Part shown: positions 50,628-59,929 of the stretch, in pieces
Layout: every line of letters begins with the position of its first letter
Numbering within the stretch: position 1 is the stretch's first letter
Origin: UBA11574 sp963752565
Lineage (GTDB): Bacteria; Desulfobacterota; Desulfobacteria; Desulfobacterales; UBA11574
Length of the DNA: 64,000 nt
Assembly (NCBI GenBank): GCA_963752565.1
Contig: CAVVZC010000007.1
Span: forward strand, 72,696-136,695
Direction: 5' to 3'
Notes under the pieces: generated by a model
What the model saw: only the letters and a program-made list of their open reading frames with translations
What the model was told of the DNA's origin: nothing
The model's database searches: none
Made by a program: the position numbers and the translations under genes

Positions 50628-51871
50628 GACAATGTTTTCCCGAAATGTTTGCAAACCGACAGGGCACTGTTCACGCCGTCCTCATGAAACCCGTAACCCC
50701 AGTAGGCTCCGCAGAAATAGGTCCGATTTTTTCCGTTGACTTCATCCTGTTTTCGACGCGCACTGAAACTGTTCGGGTCGTACACCGGATGATGGTAAAT
50801 GATGCGTTGAAAAACACGGTCCGGGTGGATCTTCTCCGGCATGTTTAAGGTTACGCAAAACGCTTCCGTCGCCCCCAGGCTTTGAAGGATATTCATATTA
50901 TAGGTCAGTGCAACTCGCCCTTTTTCTTCTTTGGGGATGTGATAGTTCCAACTGGCCCAGGCCGTTCTTTTAGGGGGGAGGAGCGATTTGTCGGTGTGCA
51001 AAACGGCCAGATTTTCCTGGTAGGGAATGGCGCCTAAAACTTCTCTTTCCAGGTCCGAAGGATCCGTCAGCATCTGAAGCGCCTGGTCACTGTGAGTGGC
51101 GATGACCACTTGATCAAAGGAGACCTTGTCTCCTTCCTTTGTGGTGATTTCGACTTTTTCAGGGAATCGTTTGACCGATGCAACCGGCGAGTTCAGACGG
51201 ATCTGGTCTTTATAGGGTCGGGTTAAGGGGCCGATATACTGGCTCGACCCTCCTTTGACGACCAGCCATTGCGGCTGATGACGTACGTTCAAAAAACCAT
51301 GGTTGTTAAAAAATTCAACCAGATATCGTGCCGGAAACTTTCTGAACTGAACAGGATCCGCCGACCAGATGGCTTCGCCCATGGGAATAATGAAATGTTC
51401 AATGAAGGTATGACTGTAATTCTTTTGTTCCAAATAGGCCTGAAGGGTTATGCTGTAATCATCGGATCGAAGGAGTTCCGACGCTTCACGCCGGAACCGA
51501 AGCGCATCCCAAAGCATCCGGTAAAATGAGGGGCGGAAAAGATTTTTTCGCTGGACAAATAAAGCGTTCAAGGTGCTGGGGGAAAAAACCAGCCCCGTTT
51601 GATCGCATTGAACGCTGAAACTCATGTTCGACGGTTGCCAGGCCACCCCGAGCGACCGCATCAATTTGATAAAATTCGGGTAGGTCTTTTCATTGAATAC
51701 GATGAAACCGGTATCCACCGGGTAGGAAATACCCTCAATTGATACATCGATGGTGTTGGTATGCCCACCGATGTAGTCATTGGCCTCATACAGAACAATG
51801 TCGTGGTCTTGACTCAGTAAATATGCGGATACCATGCCGGAAATGCCGGAGCCAATAACTGCAATTCGCAT
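50624..51871 (-). CDS. FAD-dependent amine-oxidase-like (NAD(P)-binding Rossmann) oxidoreductase
   Basis: A 415-residue flavin amine oxidase/desaturase-type protein. FAD-binding features are MRIAVIGSGISGMVSAYLLS, LYEANDYIGGHTNTIDVSI and, at the C-terminus, FCGAYWGYGFHEDGVNSALS. Proteins of this subgroup head conserved clusters with DUF1365 and CFA-synthase genes and are thought to oxidise or saturate fatty acyl chains, for example in furan-fatty-acid formation; this is inferred from family and context. The stop TGA is embedded in the next gene's ATGA. Confidence 0.93.
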   Translation of the reverse strand: MRIAVIGSGISGMVSAYLLSQDHDIVLYEANDYIGGHTNTIDVSIEGISYPVDTGFIVFNEKTYPNFIKLMRSLGVAWQPSNMSFSVQCDQTGLVFSPSTLNALFVQRKNLFRPSFYRMLWDALRFRREASELLRSDDYSITLQAYLEQKNYSHTFIEHFIIPMGEAIWSADPVQFRKFPARYLVEFFNNHGFLNVRHQPQWLVVKGGSSQYIGPLTRPYKDQIRLNSPVASVKRFPEKVEITTKEGDKVSFDQVVIATHSDQALQMLTDPSDLEREVLGAIPYQENLAVLHTDKSLLPPKRTAWASWNYHIPKEEKGRVALTYNMNILQSLGATEAFCVTLNMPEKIHPDRVFQRIIYHHPVYDPNSFSARRKQDEVNGKNRTYFCGAYWGYGFHEDGVNSALSVCKHFGKTLS

Positions 51872-51976
51872 CGATTTTATCCCTCTTTAAATGAGATTCA
51901 AGACGATTTTTTGCGGCAAATATAGGTTGCCAAACAACGGTTTAAAATTATCGGTGACGTTAAACCCAAAAGCAAT

Positions 51977-52474
51977 TCATTTTGTCTTCAATTTTTCAAG
52001 CACATTCGAAAGCTGAGCCACATGTCTGCGCTCTTCCCTGATGATCTTATCGATCCGATCTTTTCCGGACTGAGAAGGTATCAAATCTTTGATCCCCAGA
52101 TAAAATAGAATCGAGTCCTTCTCAAGTCCCACGGCTGTCTGGAGTATTTCCTCAAGGGTTTCATCTCCGGTGAGGGAATCAGCAACAGAAGGACTCCCTT
52201 CTCCACCCATGGTGTCCGCCATTGCGGCAAGATACTGAGACACTTCGTCATAAGGATCGAACACCTTCGGATCTTTATCCTTTTCGGTAAGGATCGTTCG
52301 CATTTCGGTGAATATCTTCTGGTGCTGAACTTCCATGTTGGCAAGGCCTTCCAGAAATTTTTGATTTTTGGTGTCAGATTGCAAACCCGCGGCCTTCCGG
52401 TAAAAGGCGGCACCGTTGTTTTCAATGCGGATTGCCATTTCAAAAATCTCATCTGCGTTAAATACGATGGCCAT
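51977..52474 (-). CDS. Ferritin-like / rubrerythrin-type diiron protein
   Basis: A 165-residue four-helix ferritin-like protein with the two E..(x)..ExxH halves: IENNGAAFYRKAAG, ANMEVQHQKIF, then LEKDSILFYLGIKDL and IREERRHVAQLSN. It has no C-terminal rubredoxin domain, so it is an erythrin-like or 'rubrerythrin-lacking-rubredoxin' form. Such proteins reduce peroxide or store iron in anaerobes. An excellent AAAGGAGGAAACAAA site precedes the ATG. It lies between the lipid cluster and a small conserved gene, all -. Confidence 0.9.
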   Translation of the reverse strand: MAIVFNADEIFEMAIRIENNGAAFYRKAAGLQSDTKNQKFLEGLANMEVQHQKIFTEMRTILTEKDKDPKVFDPYDEVSQYLAAMADTMGGEGSPSVADSLTGDETLEEILQTAVGLEKDSILFYLGIKDLIPSQSGKDRIDKIIREERRHVAQLSNVLEKLKTK

Positions 52475-52555
52475 TTTGTTTCCTCCTTTATTTTTCAGAT
52501 GCGTATGTTTGGTCAGTTGGAGACGATTTGTATCAAAAATTCACGAGAATACTTA

Positions 52556-52774
52556 TCAGGACAATTCGACGGGAACACCTTTCTTTTTCAGGTCTTCAAG
52601 TATCGCCTTTAGTTGGGGTTTTTTACAATCTTCAATGCGGTAGACATTTTTTACGCCATCCATGAACAGCAATACAAAATGGCCGTTGTCATCCACGTAG
52701 GCCTTACGAATATAATCATCGTCAAGCCATGGAGTGAGCGCTTTCATAAAATCGGACAAATTACATGTTTTCAT
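52556..52774 (-). CDS. Small conserved protein, 72 aa
   Basis: A small acidic-basic protein: FMKALTPWLDDDYIRKAYVD, then HFVLLFMDGVKNVYRIEDC, then a helical end. No domain is recognised. A textbook AGGAGGTGTTTT ribosome site precedes the ATG, and it sits directly upstream of the ferritin-like gene on the same strand, so it is likely expressed with it. The compact alpha/beta pattern fits a real protein. Function unknown. Confidence 0.75.
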   Translation of the reverse strand: MKTCNLSDFMKALTPWLDDDYIRKAYVDDNGHFVLLFMDGVKNVYRIEDCKKPQLKAILEDLKKKGVPVELS

Positions 52775-53008
52775 TAAAACACCTCCTAACTTCCAGAGTT
52801 TTCCGAAACGCCGAATGCGGCGAAATAAAGCATTTGTGATCGGATTGAAGTGTCACTATATCCTATTTCCACCAAAAGACAAAGTCAAAAAGAAATGTGT
52901 CTTTATGTCTGTCTCATGTGATTTTTCCAAGAAACAGTGATTTGAAATTGTTGATAAAATGTTTATATTTAAATTTCATTAATACTTGCAACGTTTATGA
53001 GGACATCT

Positions 53009-53956
53009 ATGATCACTATTGGTTTTTCATCTCATCGCGCTGAAATCATCCCCTTTGCCCAACCAATGATGGAACAACATCAGATCATTGTGCTGGAGGA
53101 ACCCCCACATCCAAAATTCGCAGACATGCTCAATGGTAACCTCTCGATTGCTGACTATTTGATGGAGACTGATATTGGATTTCCCGAGTTTGAGCGTTTG
53201 ATGTGTAAGGAGGCCAGAAGGCTACACCAAAATGGAAAAAAGCTATTGCAGGTTGAACCTTATCTAGAAAGACTTCTCGAAATCCATGAACATTTTGCCG
53301 AAGGCATGACACCGGAGGAAGTCTTAAATTTGGCCGATTTGAAATCCGTCTATTTGGCGGAAAAAGCAGCCACCGGTGCTTTGATCAACTACTACGCCCG
53401 TAGTATCGAAAAAGATTTCAAGCAGGTGATTGAATCCGTAAAAGCGTTTGCAAGTGAGGATGCCCAACGTTCAAAGCTGCAGTCAATATTAAGAGCCAAA
53501 GCAATTGGCACTCTGGATACAACGAAGAAGATTTTTGTGGAAACCGGTTACATCCATTATCCTCTTTACCGATGCCTTTTACACGACTTCAAAGGCAATC
53601 AAAATATACGGGCCGTTTACCTAATGCAACCTGTTTTTAGAAAACTCAGATGCAAAAGACGCAACATGGGACCCGGAGATATTCTCACTTTGTATTATGC
53701 CCTGAATCTACCGATCAAAGAAGATTTTGCCAGTTTGTTGGCTGCAAGAAGCCTGATTTATACCCAACTGATACAAACAGAGGAAATGCTTCCGGATCAC
53801 AACAATACGACGCCTCACAGTTTGGACGAAGCCCTGGTCAATAGACTTGTGGACCGCCTGGGATTTGAAGATTGCAGAAGAATCTATTCAAAAATTCGTT
53901 TTAAGAATCGACATGAATCGCTGGATCTTGTGAAATCTTATGTCCGAACAAAATGA
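53009..53956 (+). CDS. Conserved protein of unknown function, 315 aa
   Basis: From the ATG after TGAGGACATCT the protein begins MITIGFSSHRAEIIPFAQPM, with strand-and-loop segments such as IIVLEEPPHPKFADML, and continues with mainly helical stretches (AEKAATGALINYYARSIEKD, FEDCRRIYSKIRFKNRHES). It is cytoplasmic. I do not recognise a family; the opening 'GFSSHR.E' and 'VLEEPPH' look like a nucleotide- or metal-binding edge strand, which is only impression. It is isolated between a - gene and the HD/ABC string. Clearly coding by length and ribosome site. Confidence 0.78.
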   Translation: MITIGFSSHRAEIIPFAQPMMEQHQIIVLEEPPHPKFADMLNGNLSIADYLMETDIGFPEFERLMCKEARRLHQNGKKLLQVEPYLERLLEIHEHFAEGMTPEEVLNLADLKSVYLAEKAATGALINYYARSIEKDFKQVIESVKAFASEDAQRSKLQSILRAKAIGTLDTTKKIFVETGYIHYPLYRCLLHDFKGNQNIRAVYLMQPVFRKLRCKRRNMGPGDILTLYYALNLPIKEDFASLLAARSLIYTQLIQTEEMLPDHNNTTPHSLDEALVNRLVDRLGFEDCRRIYSKIRFKNRHESLDLVKSYVRTK

Positions 53957-54210
53957 AAACATTATTCATCAAGTAAGGATTTTTTGTAAGTGGAAACGGG
54001 AAAGCAAACCCTGTGAAGACTTACGATTTTTTTCGTTGTGCAAAACAGTCTTATACAATATTTAGGAGTTGTCTTGACTTGATGACATATCAGAAATACA
54101 TTTAACCTCATTATCCATTACCTCAAATGGGGTCATATTTTAAGAATTCCAACATTACCATTGTGAAAAGAGCGAGCTAAGTTCAACCATAGTCATAAAG
54201 GATATTGAAC

Positions 54211-54867
54211 ATGGTGAATCCCTCGGAAGTAATGGAATCGATATCCGTTAAATTAAATCAGAAATTGATACCCAACCAGATTCAACGTCTTCAACAACAA
54301 ATCGAATTTATGCTCGAAATCGATAAGCTCAAGCATATATTTCGAAGGACGATTTTGACGGATCGATCCAGAGAAGAAAATTCGGCGGAGCACTCCTGGC
54401 ATATTGCCATGGCGGCATTCTTATTTTCAGAATATGCACAGGACCAGGAAATGGATTTGTATCGGGTGATCAAAATGCTCTTGGTGCATGACCTGGTAGA
54501 AATTGATGCCGGTGATACATATTGTTATGACCATCAAAGCCGGCAGGATCAAGCCCGACGGGAGCAGGAGGCGGCGGAACGAATTTTCAAAATCCTCCCT
54601 TCGGACCAGTCTCAATCTTTTCGTGCGTTATGGGTTGAGTTTGAAAACAAGGATACTCCCGAATCAAAATATGCAAACGCCCTGGATCGCTTTCAACCGT
54701 TTATGCAAAATTATGTTACTCGGGGTCAAATCTGGCGGAAAAATAACATAACACGCCGCCAGGTGATGGACAGAATGCAGCCGGTGTTTGATGGGGCGCC
54801 TGTTTTGTGGAATCTTGTTAAACTATTAATCGATGATGCCGTTCAGAAAAAGTATCTGGCGGAATAG
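54211..54867 (+). CDS. HD-domain phosphohydrolase (YfbR-like)
   Basis: About 218 residues from the ATG after AAAGGATATTGAAC. The HD metal site is complete: RSREENSAEHSWHIAMAAFL, MLLVHDLVEIDAGDTYCYD, and the late aspartate in ANALDRFQPF. YfbR-like enzymes are 5'-deoxynucleotidases for dNMPs, but the wider HD_3 family also includes other small-nucleotide hydrolases. It lies only five bases upstream of the ABC ATPase gene, so it is the first gene of that operon, an unusual partner for a lipid-exporter type system. Confidence 0.9.
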   Translation: MVNPSEVMESISVKLNQKLIPNQIQRLQQQIEFMLEIDKLKHIFRRTILTDRSREENSAEHSWHIAMAAFLFSEYAQDQEMDLYRVIKMLLVHDLVEIDAGDTYCYDHQSRQDQARREQEAAERIFKILPSDQSQSFRALWVEFENKDTPESKYANALDRFQPFMQNYVTRGQIWRKNNITRRQVMDRMQPVFDGAPVLWNLVKLLIDDAVQKKYLAE

Positions 54868-54872
54868 CTGAG

Positions 54873-55577
54873 ATGGCAGAGCCTAAAACAAGACGGGTCA
54901 TTGATGCCCGACATCTAACGCGGATCTATAGGTTGGGTGACAGTGAAGTGATCGGTATCAACGATATCGGCCTCGATATTGCTACCGGTGAGTTGGTGGT
55001 GCTCAAAGGCAACAGCGGCTCGGGCAAGAGCACTCTTTTGTCGCTTATTGCCGGTCTGGATCACCCCACCCGGGGGTATCTGAATGTTGCCGATCATGAT
55101 CTCACCAAAGCGACACCATCCGATCTCACGCATTTCCGGCGTGAAGTCGTGGGTATGGTCTTTCAATCTTTCAATTTAATGCCCACCCTGAACGTGGTTG
55201 AAAATGCCTGCCTGCCCGGATTGCTGGCGGGAAAATCTCCGGACCGGATAACATCCAAAGCGATGGAACTGTTGGACTGGTTGGGTCTTTCGACCCGATG
55301 GAACCATTTGCCGGCCCAGCTTTCCGGTGGAGAAATGCAGCGCACGGCAATTGCCAGGGCTCTGATCAATGATCCGGATATTATTTTGGCCGATGAACCC
55401 ACCGGGAATTTAGACAGTCGAAACGGCCAAATTGTGGTGGAGTTGTTTGCGGAGCTGAATCGCAAATGGAACCGAACCGTGATAATTGCCACCCACAGCG
55501 ATATTGCAGATTCATTGGCATCCATGACCATCTGCCTGAAAGACGGAATGATTACCGATCAAACATGCGACATATAG
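54873..55577 (+). CDS. ABC transporter ATPase, LolD/MacB type
   Basis: A 234-residue ABC ATPase with Walker A LKGNSGSGKSTLLSLIAGLD, Q-loop MVFQSFNLMPTLNVVENACL, signature LSGGEMQRTAIARAL, Walker B IILADEPTGNLD and the switch histidine ATHSD. The sequence class is that of LolD/MacB-type exporters, which work with FtsX-fold permeases as mechanotransmission pumps for lipoproteins or lipids. The permease gene begins 13 bases before its stop. Operon with HD, permease and AttH-like genes. Confidence 0.95.
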   Translation: MAEPKTRRVIDARHLTRIYRLGDSEVIGINDIGLDIATGELVVLKGNSGSGKSTLLSLIAGLDHPTRGYLNVADHDLTKATPSDLTHFRREVVGMVFQSFNLMPTLNVVENACLPGLLAGKSPDRITSKAMELLDWLGLSTRWNHLPAQLSGGEMQRTAIARALINDPDIILADEPTGNLDSRNGQIVVELFAELNRKWNRTVIIATHSDIADSLASMTICLKDGMITDQTCDI

Positions 55578-58153
55578 GCTTTTTTTTCCGATTTTTTATT
55601 TGGTTCAGTCTGCGAAACATGAAAAAGCACCTGGGTCGAGCACTGACGGTGCTTTTGGGGATCGCGCTGGGCGCCGCAGTTTTCACCAGTGTGCGACTTT
55701 CCATTCATGCTGCTCTTGATTCGTTCACCCGAAGCATGGACGTGATTGCCGGCAGTGCAGATCGGGTGCTGGTCCAACCCGGGGGTCGAGTGCCCGAAGA
55801 ATGGGTGGCCAAACTCATTCAGCTTAGCGGTGTAAAAGAGGCTTCACCTGTTTTGACCACATATGTCCGTTTGGCCGATAAAAAGTCCGAACCGTTTTTA
55901 TTGATCGGTGTTGATCCAATCATGGATCGGAGCTTTCGCAAATGGCAAATTTCTGAACTCAAGGAAGAAGATGCCGAAAGCTGGATTGAACTGCTCAAAA
56001 GACCCTATTCTCTGATCATCGGAAAGTCTCTGGCCGAAAAATACGCGTGCCGTAGCGGCGATCAACTTACCATCGAGCACACCCGGCAAACCGCTTTTTT
56101 TAACATTGTTGGAATTTTGTCTGCCGGCGGGTTGGCCGCAGCAGAAGGGGGGATGATCGCCTTAACCGACATCGCCACCTTTCAGGAGTTTACCAAACTT
56201 CACGGATGGGTGGATCGCATTGATTTAAAACTTTCGCAAAAGGCCACGAACAGGGATCTCGAAATAATCCAAAGAATACTGCCTGAAAATATTTTACTCA
56301 GTTCCCCTTCTGCCGCAAAGGTGAGCGGTCAGTCAATGATTCGCGCCTATCAGCTTAATCTTTCGATTTTAAGCTTTGCCTCATTGTTTGTGGGGATGTA
56401 TTTGGTATACAGTCTGGTTGCCCTGAACGCTGCTTCTCGGCGTCACGAACTGGCCATACTGCGCGCTACCGGTGCATCACCTTATTTGCTCTTCCTGGTA
56501 TTTTTAGCTGAAGGGGCGCTGTTTGGTGTTATCGGCTGGTTGACGGCACTCCCCATCAGCACGGTACTGGTCAAGTATTTGTTGAAGGGTGTCAGTCAGA
56601 CGATTTCGATACTCTTCGCGAGAGTTCAGGTGGACACGCTTTCTCTGAGTCCCTGGGAGGTCATATTGAGTTTCAGTATCACCGTGTTTACCTCAAGTAT
56701 TTCCGCCTTACAGCCAGCCCGGGAAGCCATGCAAGTAACACCCAACGAGGCGCTCGAAATATCCCATCATGGCATGCAATATAAAAAATCTCCCTATAAA
56801 CTTGCCCTGGTAGGAATAGGATGCCTTTTGCTGGTGGTACCGTTGTCCCTGCTTCCAAAGGTTTTGAATATGCCCTTGCCGGGATATGTTGCCATACTGC
56901 TTCTGTTTGGTGGGTTTTCCCTGGTCGTTCCTTGGGGCCTCAATCAAATGGGGAAGGCTCTGTCACCGACACTCCGTCGATTTGCCGGAATTCCGGCGTA
57001 TCTTGCCGGCCGATATGTAAGGGACAGCGGAACCCGAACTGCGGTTTCCGTGGGCGCACTCATCACTGCTGTGGCATTATTTGCATCTTTGGTCATCATG
57101 ATCCACAGTTTCCGCAGCACGGTAAAGTTGTGGGCCGTTCAGACGGTGAGCGGCGATTTGTTTATCACGACTAAAATGGGAGAAATCAACCGGTTTCGCT
57201 ATCCCATGCCTCGGGCTGTAGTGGATGGACTGGAGGAATTTAAAGATCAAGTGGACATTGTTCCCAGCCGCCGGTATTTTTTGACCTATAACAATTTCCC
57301 GTATGAATTCGAACTGTTGGATATCGATGTCTTTTTACGTCACGGAGACTTCGTTTGGTTAAAGGGGAATCCGGATCGGGTTCGAATGTTGTTACAGCAA
57401 GGTAAAGGGGTTGTGATTTCAGAAGTCTTCTCCAATCGAACCGGATTGACGATCGGCGACAGGTTTCGGACCCGGATCGAATCATCGCTGGTTGAGCTTC
57501 CGGTGTTGGGCATCATTCGGGACTATCGGACCCAGGGTGGTGTGGTCTTTTACTCTATCTCACAATTCAAAACACGTTATCTTGACGTTCAGTGGGGTGG
57601 ATGTCGTATCTTTTTAAAAGATCGTACAAAGGATCTTGAAACGGCCGTTGCCTTGCTGCAAAATGAATTTGTAAGACGCTGGGGAGACACGTTGGAAATC
57701 ATCAGCGGCCATGCGTTGCGAAATACCATTTTAAGGGTCTTTGATGAAACCTTTGCCATTACCACCGTTCTGTTACTCATTGCATTGACCATCGCTGCCC
57801 TGGGCATTGCCACGACACTGTCGGTATTGGTGCTGGAACGCTCAAAGCAGTTAAATACGCTTTATGCCGTGGGTGCCGACTTCGGGCAGATTCGATCCAT
57901 GATTCTCTGGGAGGCGGCATTTATGGTCGTTGCCGGGGAATTGGCGGGGATCGTTTGCGGATTTATCCTGTCTTATATCCTGGTGTATGTCATCAATCGC
58001 CAGTCTTTTGGCTGGACATTCCTTTATGAAGTCGACTGGGGGGCGCTGATGATGTCATTGCCGTTGATTATATTGACAGCTCTGGCTGCTGCATACCCGG
58101 CGATCAAAATGGTGTTTCGAGAATCACCGGCCACGCTGTTGAGAGAAAATTAA
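55565..58153 (+). CDS. ABC transporter permease, two FtsX domains
   Basis: About 862 residues from the ATG that overlaps the ATPase stop. One N-terminal helix (residues about 25-45) is followed by a large periplasmic MacB_PCD-type domain, the first FtsX block (about 300-425) with four helices, a second periplasmic loop (about 545-750), and the last FtsX block with three helices (about 760-860: LTIAALGIATTLSVLVLERS, then VVAGELAGIVCGFILSYILV). The pattern is that of eight-to-ten-helix 'YbbP'-like permeases rather than LolC/E. Cargo unknown. Confidence 0.92.
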   Translation: MRHIGFFFRFFIWFSLRNMKKHLGRALTVLLGIALGAAVFTSVRLSIHAALDSFTRSMDVIAGSADRVLVQPGGRVPEEWVAKLIQLSGVKEASPVLTTYVRLADKKSEPFLLIGVDPIMDRSFRKWQISELKEEDAESWIELLKRPYSLIIGKSLAEKYACRSGDQLTIEHTRQTAFFNIVGILSAGGLAAAEGGMIALTDIATFQEFTKLHGWVDRIDLKLSQKATNRDLEIIQRILPENILLSSPSAAKVSGQSMIRAYQLNLSILSFASLFVGMYLVYSLVALNAASRRHELAILRATGASPYLLFLVFLAEGALFGVIGWLTALPISTVLVKYLLKGVSQTISILFARVQVDTLSLSPWEVILSFSITVFTSSISALQPAREAMQVTPNEALEISHHGMQYKKSPYKLALVGIGCLLLVVPLSLLPKVLNMPLPGYVAILLLFGGFSLVVPWGLNQMGKALSPTLRRFAGIPAYLAGRYVRDSGTRTAVSVGALITAVALFASLVIMIHSFRSTVKLWAVQTVSGDLFITTKMGEINRFRYPMPRAVVDGLEEFKDQVDIVPSRRYFLTYNNFPYEFELLDIDVFLRHGDFVWLKGNPDRVRMLLQQGKGVVISEVFSNRTGLTIGDRFRTRIESSLVELPVLGIIRDYRTQGGVVFYSISQFKTRYLDVQWGGCRIFLKDRTKDLETAVALLQNEFVRRWGDTLEIISGHALRNTILRVFDETFAITTVLLLIALTIAALGIATTLSVLVLERSKQLNTLYAVGADFGQIRSMILWEAAFMVVAGELAGIVCGFILSYILVYVINRQSFGWTFLYEVDWGALMMSLPLIILTALAAAYPAIKMVFRESPATLLREN

Positions 58154-58213
58154 CCCGCTAAGCCAGAAATAGGAGAGAGAAAATAGGAGAGAGAAAAGAG
58201 GAAAGAGGATCAG

Positions 58214-58290
58214 GGAAACCACGGATGAACACGAATAAACACAAATTAAAATAATAATATCTATGTCCATTTGCGGTCATCTATTTTCTA
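58214..58290. repeat. Imperfect inverted filler repeat (CACGGATGAACACG type)
   Basis: ACCACGGATGAACACGAATA then AACACAAATTAAAATAATAA then TATCTATGTCCATTTGCGGT and CATCTATTTTC. The right arm read in reverse resembles the left arm. This is a widespread intergenic filler motif in Desulfobacterota and some Bacteroidota (recalled). It covers the upstream in-frame ATG at 58263, so that ATG is not the true start of the AttH gene. Two AATAGGAGAGAGAAA direct repeats lie just before it (58168-58200). Confidence 0.6.
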
Positions 58291-58298
58291 ATTCGAAC

Positions 58299-59435
58299 AT
58301 GATGTATTTTCACAAGCGATTTATACTGTTTTTCTTGTTCGTCTTTGTTTTTTCCCATGTGTGGGTATTCGCGGAAGATACAAAGGGTTATATTTCTGTA
58401 ACCGGTCCATGCGATCTCAAATTCCCAAAAGATCACGCATCACATCAAGGATATCGAACAGAATGGTGGTATTATACCGGCAATTTACAATCCGCAGTCG
58501 GGAATCACTATGGGTTTCAGCTCACTTTTTTTCGCAGACGTATTATTCCCTTGGAATCTGAAAAGAAATGGCCTACGCCCGCATCTGCCTGGCGCACCAG
58601 TCAGATCTATCTGGCCCATGCGGCCATATCGGATCTTGATGGAAAACGCCATTTTTATGCCCAGCGTATGGGTCGAGGGGTGCTGGGAATTGCCGGTGAA
58701 CTTTGGGATGATGATATCGTTCGTATCTTTCTCAATAAATGGTCCACCCAAATCGGCCCCAGAGCTCATCACCTTAAGGTGATTTCCGCCCCATTCTCTT
58801 TTGATCTCAATTTAACACCCGTCAAACCGCCCGTGTTTCATGGAAAGGAAGGTTACAGCCGAAAAGGTTCAACGCCCGAAAGGGCCAGCTGCTACTATTC
58901 ATTGACCCGGCTTGATACCAAAGGACAGGTGACGCTCGCTGGAAAAACATTGGCAGTCAGCGGCCTGTCTTGGATGGATCATGAATTCAGCACTGCGCCG
59001 TTGGAACCCGGACTCGTCGGATGGGACTGGTTCAGCCTTCAGTTATCCGATAACACGGAAATCATGATCTATCTTTTACGACAAAAAGACGGCAAGTTGA
59101 ATCCAGCTTCCAGCGGCACATATATCCGTTCCAATGGAAAGACAAGGCATTTATTCAGGCATGATATTGAAGTGACCGTTACAGATACCTGGAATAGCCC
59201 GAACTCCAGGGCGGTCTATCCGGCCCGATGGCGACTAAAAATTCAGTCGCCGGCCATTGACCTGATTGTTGCTCCCAACCTGGCAGATCAGGAAATGAGA
59301 ACAGTTGAAAGTACCGGAGTGACTTACTGGGAAGGGAGTGTGTCCGTTCGAGGCTTTAAAAATGGCCGTCGGATTAACGGTAAAGGATATGTGGAGCTGA
59401 CAGGGTATGCCAAAGCGTTTGATGCACCCTTGTGA
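58299..59435 (+). CDS. AttH / CrtC-like lipocalin-domain exported protein
   Basis: About 378 residues from the ATG pair at MMYFHKRFILFFLFVFVFSH (signal peptide, cut after about VFAED). The body has the AttH/carotenoid 1,2-hydratase-like double lipocalin fold: FPKDHASHQGYRTEWWYYTG, GFQLTFFRRRI, SQIYLAHAAISD, LSWMDHEFSTAPLEPGLVGW and DWFSLQL. In such ABC operons AttH acts in the periplasm with a LolD-like ATPase and an FtsX-fold permease. It is 145 bases downstream of the permease, separated by the filler repeat. Lipid-ligand handling is inferred. Confidence 0.92.
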   Translation: MMYFHKRFILFFLFVFVFSHVWVFAEDTKGYISVTGPCDLKFPKDHASHQGYRTEWWYYTGNLQSAVGNHYGFQLTFFRRRIIPLESEKKWPTPASAWRTSQIYLAHAAISDLDGKRHFYAQRMGRGVLGIAGELWDDDIVRIFLNKWSTQIGPRAHHLKVISAPFSFDLNLTPVKPPVFHGKEGYSRKGSTPERASCYYSLTRLDTKGQVTLAGKTLAVSGLSWMDHEFSTAPLEPGLVGWDWFSLQLSDNTEIMIYLLRQKDGKLNPASSGTYIRSNGKTRHLFRHDIEVTVTDTWNSPNSRAVYPARWRLKIQSPAIDLIVAPNLADQEMRTVESTGVTYWEGSVSVRGFKNGRRINGKGYVELTGYAKAFDAPL

Positions 59436-59527
59436 ACGATATTAAATTATAACTCAAGAATTTAGGTCGTATGTCCATTGAATATTTCTGTACAGTCCAA
59501 TTGACAGGATGCTGACCTTAAAGAAAG

Positions 59528-59560
59528 TCCGATAACCTCAAAAGGAGAGGTTATCGGACA
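59528..59560 (-). terminator. Hairpin terminator, 13-bp perfect stem
   Basis: GTCCGATAACCTC, a 7-base loop AAAAGGA, then GAGGTTATCGGAC. On the - strand it is followed by TTTCTTTAAG. It lies about 55 bases after the stop of the 59615-59929 gene. A diverged copy follows the duplicate gene at 62511. Confidence 0.8.
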
Positions 59561-59614
59561 GTGAATAAGAAACGCCTTAGCCTTAAAATACGGGTGTAAT
59601 GATGTTATTGAAGC

Positions 59615-59929
59615 TTATCCCGGTACGTCTACCGGCGCGGCTCTTCCGCCGATGTAATCAATGACTTCGTCATAGGTATTGGTTAAGTTGCCCTTGACAC
59701 CCTCGATTTCATCTCTTACCGGCTTCCACTCCAGAGGACATTCTGTCCTGAGATTATGAATTCTATCTTCCAATTCGGTGACGACCATCTTGAGGTCTTG
59801 AATGTTTGGAAGAATTTTTTCCAAATCCGCAGATCCCAATTGATCGGCTTTACGAATTGTGTCAAAAATTTTTGCTTTCCATACCGTAAGTTCCATATCC
59901 ACGTTCGAACAATAATCTTTTACTTCCAT
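59615..59929 (-). CDS. Coiled-coil hypothetical protein, 104 aa (duplicate copy 1)
   Basis: A helical, acidic protein with heptad-like leucine/isoleucine spacing (TVWKAKIFDTIRKADQLGSA, DLKMVVTELEDRIHNLRTEC, then NLTNTYDEVIDYIGGR) and two cysteines (Cys7, Cys64). It differs from the copy at 62511 by one residue (Asp35 here, Glu35 there). An AAGGAGGTTATC site precedes the ATG. No known domain; I recall similar orphan proteins in sulfate reducers. The duplication includes the downstream hairpin. Confidence 0.85.
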   Translation of the reverse strand: MEVKDYCSNVDMELTVWKAKIFDTIRKADQLGSADLEKILPNIQDLKMVVTELEDRIHNLRTECPLEWKPVRDEIEGVKGNLTNTYDEVIDYIGGRAAPVDVPG

